The position numbers and the translations under genes were made by a program. A stretch of 7,602 nt of DNA, taken from positions 1 through 7,602 of the forward strand of contig NZ_CAJTQC010000045.1 of the NCBI RefSeq assembly GCF_910578445.1. Direction: 5' to 3'. The notes under the pieces were generated by a model, which made no database searches, had not been told where the DNA came from, and saw only the letters and a list, made by a program, of their open reading frames with translations. Of the stretch, positions 1 to 4,854 are shown in pieces. Origin of the DNA: an uncultured Duncaniella sp. (GTDB lineage: Bacteria; Bacteroidota; Bacteroidia; Bacteroidales; Muribaculaceae). Position 1 is the first letter of the stretch; every line of letters starts with the position of its first letter.

Positions 1-17
1 ACTAAACATAAAACACT

Positions 18-63
18 CTCCGGCCGGAAGACCATCTGATGGACTCCCGGCCGGAGTTTTTTT
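18..63 (+). terminator. Rho-independent terminator of a gene upstream of the window
   Basis: A perfect 10-bp GC-rich stem (CTCCGGCCGG at 18-27 with CCGGCCGGAG at 47-56) is followed directly by seven T (57-63). The 19-nt apical part can fold further: CCAT (32-35) pairs with ATGG (39-42) around a CTG loop, separated from the outer stem by a 4x4 internal loop. The T tract lies on the + strand side, so it ends + strand transcription arriving from before the window. It also insulates mazG from that gene. Confidence 0.9.
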
Positions 64-77
64 ATTCAGGCCGTATG

Positions 78-108
78 TTGGATATGCCTCTTTGTTTTCG
101 TACCTTTG
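78..108 (+). promoter_or_regulatory. Bacteroidetes-type promoter for mazG
   Basis: TTG at 78-80 and TACCTTTG at 101-108 are separated by 20 nt. This matches the Bacteroidetes primary sigma factor consensus (-33 TTG/TTTG, about 20 nt, -7 TAnnTTTG). Transcription would begin near 113-118, giving a leader of roughly 25-30 nt before the ATG at 143. The promoter sits just after the upstream terminator, as expected for the start of a new transcription unit. It also argues that the in-frame TTG at 92 is not the translation start, because that codon lies in the promoter spacer. Confidence 0.75.
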
Positions 109-142
109 TGCATTAAGTCACTATAACAACAAGAAATCAACC

Positions 143-922
143 ATGCATACACGCGAAGAAAAAATAGAGGCGCTTGGCCGGGTAATCGACACTCTCGACA
201 TCCTGCGCGTCAAATGTCCGTGGGACGCAAAACAGACCAATGAATCACTGCGCCCGAACACAATCGAGGAAGTCTATGAACTATGCGACGCTCTCATCAA
301 CTCCGACGATGCCAATATACGCAAAGAACTTGGCGATGTGTTGCTCCATGTGCTTTTCTATGCTAAAATCGGAGAGGAAAAAGGAGCTTTTGACATTGCT
401 GACGTCTGCGACGCGCTCAACACGAAACTAATCTTCCGCCATCCACATGTGTTTGGCAGCACAAATGTAAATTCAACCGACGATGTGCTCCGCAACTGGG
501 AAGAATTGAAACTAAAGGAAAAAGGAGGAAACAAGACGGTGCTTTCAGGAGTCCCGGCTGCACTCCCTGCCATGATTAAGGCCGACCGCATTCAGGAAAA
601 AGCTTCAAATGTCGGCTTTGACTGGGAACGCCCCGAACAGGTGTGGGACAAGGTCAGGGAAGAAATGAAAGAATTTGAAGAGACCGTAGCCGAAAAATCG
701 CCTGAACGGATGGAGGAAGAAATGGGCGATCTGCTTTTCAGCGTCATAAACGCCGCACGCCTCTACAAAATCAACCCTGAAAACGCTCTTGAGAAGACTA
801 ACAAAAAATTCATTGCCCGCTTCAACCACCTCGAAAAGCGTGCCAATGAAATGGGTAAAGAACTCCGCGATATGACACTTGCCGAAATGGATTCAATCTG
901 GGAAGAGGCCAAGCATCTGTAA
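143..922 (+). CDS. mazG: Nucleoside triphosphate pyrophosphohydrolase MazG
   Basis: This 259-residue all-alpha cytosolic enzyme should hydrolyse (d)NTPs, including non-canonical ones, to NMP and pyrophosphate. It is nearly the length of E. coli MazG (about 263) and aligns with it from end to end. The N-terminal MazG domain has CPWD (25-28), the metal-binding EExxE-type IEEVYE (41-46), ELGD (62-65) and RHPHVFG (99-105). The C-terminal, catalytically dominant domain has NVGFDW (156-161), EEMKEF (173-178), EEMGDLLF (192-199) and the conserved K222/R226 in KKFIARF. All expected acidic residues are present, so it should be active. The reading frame is open back to a TTG at 92, but ATG 143 is preferred: it matches the family N-terminus and lies downstream of the promoter. 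No Shine-Dalgarno sequence is evident; the upstream bases are A-rich, as is common in this phylum. It is the first gene of a probable operon with the nuclease 27 nt downstream. Function of the family is established; its in vivo substrate here is unknown. Confidence 0.95.
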   Translation: MHTREEKIEALGRVIDTLDILRVKCPWDAKQTNESLRPNTIEEVYELCDALINSDDANIRKELGDVLLHVLFYAKIGEEKGAFDIADVCDALNTKLIFRHPHVFGSTNVNSTDDVLRNWEELKLKEKGGNKTVLSGVPAALPAMIKADRIQEKASNVGFDWERPEQVWDKVREEMKEFEETVAEKSPERMEEEMGDLLFSVINAARLYKINPENALEKTNKKFIARFNHLEKRANEMGKELRDMTLAEMDSIWEEAKHL

Positions 923-949
923 TCTCACCTCTTTTCAATTAACACTCTG

Positions 950-1723
950 ATGAACTACAACGAACTCAACGCCCATCCGCGTGATCCCTACCTCGATTTT
1001 GATGCCGAAAGCCACACCTACACACTCGGCAACCGTACACTTGTCTCGGTGACCAACATCGTCGAAGACTGTTTCCCAAGATTCGATGCCGACTACTGGG
1101 CCCGGCGCAAAGCTCCCGCCATGGGACTGACTCCTGAAGAACTCAAAGCGAAATGGGAGGACAACGCGCGCCGCTCCCGCACACTCGGCACTGAAATGCA
1201 CGAAAAAATCGAACGCTACTACCTTGGTGACGATGCCGGTGATGACGGCGACGCCTATACCCTATTCCGCCACTTCGCAGCGGCCGAACGTCTCTACCCC
1301 TACCGCAGCGAATGGCGAATATATATGGAAGAATATGGAGTGGCCGGAACTCTCGACTTTCTCGAACGCCGCCCCGACGGCACTTTCAATATCTATGACT
1401 GGAAACGCTCCAAGAAGCTCATCGCTCCCGACGGCTCTGTCGAACGCACCAACCGTTACGGCAAACGAGGCTTCTACCCCGTCGGTCATCTCCACGACTG
1501 CTCCTTCCACCATTACGCCCTTCAGCTGAGCATCTATCGCTACATCCTTGAACACTGTTACGGAATAAGTGTCTGCCACCTGAAGCTCGGAGTGTTTCAC
1601 CCTGACTATTCCATGGCATATATTGTACCGGTCCCCTACCTTGCCAATGAAGCCGAAGCTGTCTTGCGCAATCATGCGGCCATTATGGCAAGAATGTCGG
1701 AAATGAGCACAATCGAATGTTAA
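950..1723 (+). CDS. Stand-alone PD-(D/E)XK (RecB/Cas4-like) nuclease family protein
   Basis: This 257-residue protein carries the ordered signature of RecB-family PD-(D/E)XK nucleases. His84 sits in GTEMHEKIE, GTLD (133-136) gives the metal-binding Asp136, YDWK (149-152) supplies the D-x-K motif (Asp150, Lys152), and QLSIY (192-196) is the QxxxY motif. An N-terminal SVTNIV segment (33-38) resembles that of phage and bacterial single-domain exonucleases. The core is therefore likely a Mg-dependent DNA nuclease with intact active-site residues. There is no helicase domain, signal peptide or membrane segment. Cysteines occur at 41, 184, 203, 209 and 257, but their spacing does not match the four-Cys Fe-S cluster of Cas4/AddB. 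A basic stretch (152-173, rich in Lys/Arg) between the DxK and QxxxY motifs may contact DNA. It lies 27 nt after mazG with no terminator or recognisable promoter between, so the two are probably co-transcribed. The ATG at 950 has no clear Shine-Dalgarno sequence. Fold assignment is fairly secure; substrate and biological role (repair, recombination or phage-related) are unknown. Confidence 0.75.
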   Translation: MNYNELNAHPRDPYLDFDAESHTYTLGNRTLVSVTNIVEDCFPRFDADYWARRKAPAMGLTPEELKAKWEDNARRSRTLGTEMHEKIERYYLGDDAGDDGDAYTLFRHFAAAERLYPYRSEWRIYMEEYGVAGTLDFLERRPDGTFNIYDWKRSKKLIAPDGSVERTNRYGKRGFYPVGHLHDCSFHHYALQLSIYRYILEHCYGISVCHLKLGVFHPDYSMAYIVPVPYLANEAEAVLRNHAAIMARMSEMSTIEC

Positions 1724-1737
1724 ATTCATTTAAAATC

Positions 1738-1758
1738 AGTTTCGATTACGAAACTTTT
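1738..1758 (+). terminator. Short hairpin, probable terminator of the mazG-nuclease operon
   Basis: A perfect 7-bp stem AGTTTCG/CGAAACT (1738-1744 with 1749-1755) encloses an ATTA loop and runs into TTTT (1755-1758). It starts 14 nt after the nuclease stop codon. The stem has only three G-C pairs and the T tract is short, so termination may be incomplete, and some read-through into the M16 peptidase gene is possible. Confidence 0.55.
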
Positions 1759-1831
1759 ATCAATAAGCTTACGTCTAATATACCATAATGACTATAAAAC
1801 CATTCATTTCATATTTTATACATTCACCATT
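1759..1831. other. AT-rich leader of the M16 peptidase gene, no clear promoter motif
   Basis: This 73-nt AT-rich stretch lies between the hairpin after the nuclease gene and the M16 start codon. Any separate promoter for the peptidase must lie here, but I find no good match to TAnnTTTG. The best candidate, TATTTTAT at 1812-1819, matches only four of six fixed positions and lies very close to the start codon. The region may use a divergent promoter, or the peptidase may depend on read-through. Confidence 0.4.
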
Positions 1832-4672
1832 ATGAAAGCTACATCCAGACTGATGTCGGTTATAGTACTCATCGCATGTGTACTTCTTCCCGGCATAGTC
1901 AGAGCACAGGGTCAGAATCCCATGCTCCAACCGCTTCCCGTTGACACAGCCGTGCGCATCGGCAAACTTCCCAACGGACTGACCTATTATATCCGACACA
2001 ACGAATATCCCAAAGGCCAGGCTGATTTCTACATCGCGCAGAATGTCGGTTCGATTCTCGAAGAGGACAATCAGCGCGGTCTCGCCCACTTCCTTGAGCA
2101 CATGTGCTTCAACGGAACTACCAACTTCCCTGACAACCAGCTCCGCGAATGGCTCGAATCAATCGGAGTGAAATTCGGTGCTAACCTCAACGCCTACACC
2201 GGTGTCGATGAAACCGTCTACAACATCAACAATGTCCCTGTGGCACGCGAAAGCGTGCAGGACTCCTGTCTCCTCATCCTTCACGACTGGGCCAACGACC
2301 TGACTCTCGACCCGAAGGAAATCGACAAGGAGCGTGGCGTTATCCACGAAGAATGGCGTCGTTCGATGCAAGGACAGATGCGTATCGTCGAAAAACTCCT
2401 TCCGATTATCTATCCCACAACTAAATACGGCCACCGTCTCCCGATCGGAACAATGGAGGTCGTCGACAACTTCCCTCCGCAGGCTCTCCGCGACTATTAT
2501 GAAAAATGGTATCGTCCCGACCAGCAGGCCGTAGTTGTCGTAGGCGACATCGACGTTGACCGTATCGAAGGGAAAATCAAGGAAATGTTCTCGTCAATCG
2601 AGATGCCTGAAAATGCATCCGAACGTAAGTACGAACCTGTCCCTGACCATAAAGGTACTATCTACGCCATCGGAAGCGACCCCGAACAGAAAACACTCAT
2701 CGCACAGCTCATGTTCATCTCCGACCCTCTGCCGAAAGAGATGAAAAACACACCCATGTACTATGCGCAAAGTTATATCGAGAGAATGATCAGCGCAATG
2801 ATCAACAATCGTCTCGCTGAGATTTCATCCAAGCCAGACGCACCCTTCGCAGGTGCAGGAGTCAGCTTCGGCGGTTTCTTCCTTTCGTCGAAAGTGAAAG
2901 ATGCTCTTACCACCTCGGCCGTAGCCAAAGGCAATGACATCGTAGAACCTCTCAAGGCCGTCTACCGCGAAGTTCTCCGCGCACAGCGTGGCGGTTTCAC
3001 ACAGAGCGAATACGAACGTGCTAAAAATGAATATCTTTCGTCAATCGAACGCGTCTACAACAACCGTTCCACCCGTGAAAACGGCACATTTGTCGACGAA
3101 TATGTAGGAAACTTCAAGGATGGCGACCCCATCCCCGGCATCGAGGCTGAATGGCCGCTCATCCAGCAGATTGCAATGGGCATCCCCGTTCAGGTCATCA
3201 ACCAGACCATGTCACAGGCCATCACACCCGACAACCGCGTCCTCATGGTGCTCTGTCCTGAAAACGAAGGTATGACCAAACCAACCGAACAGCAGCTCGC
3301 CGATGCACTCGCATCAGTTGATGCGGAGACCATCGAGGCTTTTGTCGACGAAGTGAAATCCGAACCTCTCATCCCGACCGAACCCGTAGCCGGCACTGTC
3401 ACATCGACCGTCAACAATGAAAAGTGGGGAACTACCGAATGGACTCTTTCAAACGGAGCTAAAGTCATCATCAAATCCACTAAATTCAAGGAAGACGAAA
3501 TTCTTTTCACAGCCTATGCCAACGGTGGCTATGCCGACTTCTCTGTCGACTACGACAACTCGCTCATGTTCCTCCCCATCGCAATGCAGGCCTATGGTCT
3601 CGGATCTTACACCAACACTGACCTCAGCAAATATACCGCCGGCAAACAAGCTTCGCTCTACATCAGCTTCAGCAACTACAGCCGTTCGATGGGCGGTTCG
3701 GCCACTCCCAAGGATCTCCCGACTCTCATGGAGCTGATTCACATGGGCTTCAAAGACATCGAATTTACCGAAGATGAATTCGCAGCTCTTCAGAAAGCCT
3801 ACAGCGGTGTGCTCGCCAATCAGGAAAAGAGCCCGGAATATATTTTCCAGAAATCACTGCTCTCTACACTCTATGACTCTCCGCGCAGCCACGCCATCAA
3901 TTCTTCAATCATCGAAAAAGCATCCCGCGACCAGATTCTTGAAGTAGCACATGCGATGACTGCCAACGCCGCCGACTGGACATTCATCTTTGTCGGAAAT
4001 GTCGATCCCGCCAACCTCCGGCCGATGGTTGAAAAATATATCGCCTCACTCCCCGGCAACGAAAAGACAGCCGTAAAGGAAGTGAAATCCTACAACCCCG
4101 CATTCTTCATGAAGGGTGGCGACAAGACAGATACATTCTCGACCCCGATGTCAACTCCCCAGACCCACGTGGCCATCATCGAAAAGGGCGACATGGAATT
4201 CACTCCCAAAAATTCGCTGCTCGCCTCTATCGCAGGCCAGATTCTGACAAACCGTCTTATCAAGACCGTGCGTGAAGAAATGGGCGCTGTCTACTCTATC
4301 GGTGCAAGCGGACAGCTCGACCGTTCCGGACTCACTCCAGCATCACTCATGACATCGTTCCCGATGAAGCCTGAGATGAAAGACGAAGTCCTCCCCTTCA
4401 TCAAAGGTGAATTCAAGGCAATGGAGACCAACGTCACTCCCGAGGAACTCAACCCGATCAAGGAATACATGGTGAAAGTCTTCACCGAGAACAGAGAAAA
4501 GAACCCCGCATGGCGTTCTGCAATCCTCGGCACAATCGTCAACGGCGTTGACACATTCAACGGAAACGTCGACACCGTAAACTCAATCACAATTCAGGAC
4601 GTGATGGACTATATGAAAGCTCTTAACGCCCAGAACAATTATCGCGTCGTAATCCTCGACCCCGAAAAGTAA
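1832..4672 (+). CDS. Exported M16 family zinc metallopeptidase (pitrilysin/PqqL-like)
   Basis: This 946-residue protein is the single-chain, four-domain form of the M16 (insulinase/pitrilysin) family, close in length to E. coli PqqL. The inverted zinc motif HFLEH (His86, Glu89, His90) is followed 77 residues later by the third zinc ligand Glu167 in DKERGVIHEE, the same spacing as in pitrilysin. The N-terminal half is therefore catalytic. The C-terminal half (from about residue 530) lacks HxxEH but keeps the family motif RLIKTVREEMGAVYS (808-822), as expected for the non-catalytic half that closes the clamshell over peptide substrates. Residues 1-25 look like a signal peptide: a basic start, a hydrophobic core at 7-23, and a likely signal peptidase I site after Val-Arg-Ala25, leaving Gln26 first. 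A lipobox-like LIAC ending at Cys16 is an alternative. The product should be periplasmic or envelope-associated and degrade peptides or small unfolded proteins; its substrate cannot be inferred. It appears to be transcribed alone, between two terminators. The ATG at 1832 precedes the signal peptide directly and has no Shine-Dalgarno sequence. Confidence 0.92.
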   Translation: MKATSRLMSVIVLIACVLLPGIVRAQGQNPMLQPLPVDTAVRIGKLPNGLTYYIRHNEYPKGQADFYIAQNVGSILEEDNQRGLAHFLEHMCFNGTTNFPDNQLREWLESIGVKFGANLNAYTGVDETVYNINNVPVARESVQDSCLLILHDWANDLTLDPKEIDKERGVIHEEWRRSMQGQMRIVEKLLPIIYPTTKYGHRLPIGTMEVVDNFPPQALRDYYEKWYRPDQQAVVVVGDIDVDRIEGKIKEMFSSIEMPENASERKYEPVPDHKGTIYAIGSDPEQKTLIAQLMFISDPLPKEMKNTPMYYAQSYIERMISAMINNRLAEISSKPDAPFAGAGVSFGGFFLSSKVKDALTTSAVAKGNDIVEPLKAVYREVLRAQRGGFTQSEYERAKNEYLSSIERVYNNRSTRENGTFVDEYVGNFKDGDPIPGIEAEWPLIQQIAMGIPVQVINQTMSQAITPDNRVLMVLCPENEGMTKPTEQQLADALASVDAETIEAFVDEVKSEPLIPTEPVAGTVTSTVNNEKWGTTEWTLSNGAKVIIKSTKFKEDEILFTAYANGGYADFSVDYDNSLMFLPIAMQAYGLGSYTNTDLSKYTAGKQASLYISFSNYSRSMGGSATPKDLPTLMELIHMGFKDIEFTEDEFAALQKAYSGVLANQEKSPEYIFQKSLLSTLYDSPRSHAINSSIIEKASRDQILEVAHAMTANAADWTFIFVGNVDPANLRPMVEKYIASLPGNEKTAVKEVKSYNPAFFMKGGDKTDTFSTPMSTPQTHVAIIEKGDMEFTPKNSLLASIAGQILTNRLIKTVREEMGAVYSIGASGQLDRSGLTPASLMTSFPMKPEMKDEVLPFIKGEFKAMETNVTPEELNPIKEYMVKVFTENREKNPAWRSAILGTIVNGVDTFNGNVDTVNSITIQDVMDYMKALNAQNNYRVVILDPEK

Positions 4673-4697
4673 ACGTAAATAAACGACCTCATCAATC

Positions 4698-4743
4698 ACG
4701 GAGCATGACATCAGATGTGTCATGCTCCGTTTTTTGTTTTTTT
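4698..4743 (+). terminator. Strong Rho-independent terminator after the M16 peptidase gene
   Basis: A perfect 13-bp stem (ACGGAGCATGACA at 4698-4710 with TGTCATGCTCCGT at 4718-4730) encloses a 7-nt loop (4711-4717). It is followed by TTTTT (4731-4735), one G, and seven more T (4737-4743). It begins 25 nt after the peptidase stop codon and separates that gene from the glucanotransferase. Confidence 0.95.
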
Positions 4744-4786
4744 AGCTAAAAATCACCTCCGATCCGAGCTTTTTGCATCTCAATAT

Positions 4787-4817
4787 TATGCTTTTTAGTT
4801 TCAAAATATTAATTTTG
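4787..4817 (+). promoter_or_regulatory. Bacteroidetes-type promoter for the 4-alpha-glucanotransferase gene
   Basis: TAATTTTG at 4810-4817 is a full match to the -7 consensus TAnnTTTG. A partial -33 element, TATG (4787-4790, three of four positions of TTTG), lies 19 nt upstream. Transcription should start near 4822-4827, leaving an AT-rich leader of about 30 nt before the ATG at 4855. Its location between a strong terminator and a gene start supports the call. I see no operator-like inverted repeat around it. Confidence 0.75.
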
Positions 4818-4854
4818 CCTCTCATTAGAAAATATCATTTATTATATCATACTT

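Noticed and set aside
92..142. N-terminal extension of mazG starting at TTG 92
   Set aside because: The codon falls within the promoter spacer and the extra residues do not match the MazG family.
143..922. mazG as part of a mazEF toxin-antitoxin locus
   Set aside because: No mazE- or mazF-like gene flanks it; the neighbours are a terminator and a nuclease.
950..1723. Cas4, and hence a CRISPR adaptation module
   Set aside because: There is no CRISPR array, cas1 or cas2 in the window, and the cysteine spacing does not fit the Cas4 Fe-S cluster.
1262..1729. 155-codon open frame on the minus strand opposite the nuclease gene
   Set aside because: It lies antisense to a gene with clear nuclease motifs, its translation shows no recognisable domain, and it has no promoter. 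It is a by-product of codon bias on the + strand.
1755..1831. TATTTTAT at 1812-1819 as a -7 promoter element
   Set aside because: It matches only four of six fixed positions of TAnnTTTG, lies too near the start codon at 1832 to leave a normal leader, and such AT-rich matches are expected by chance.
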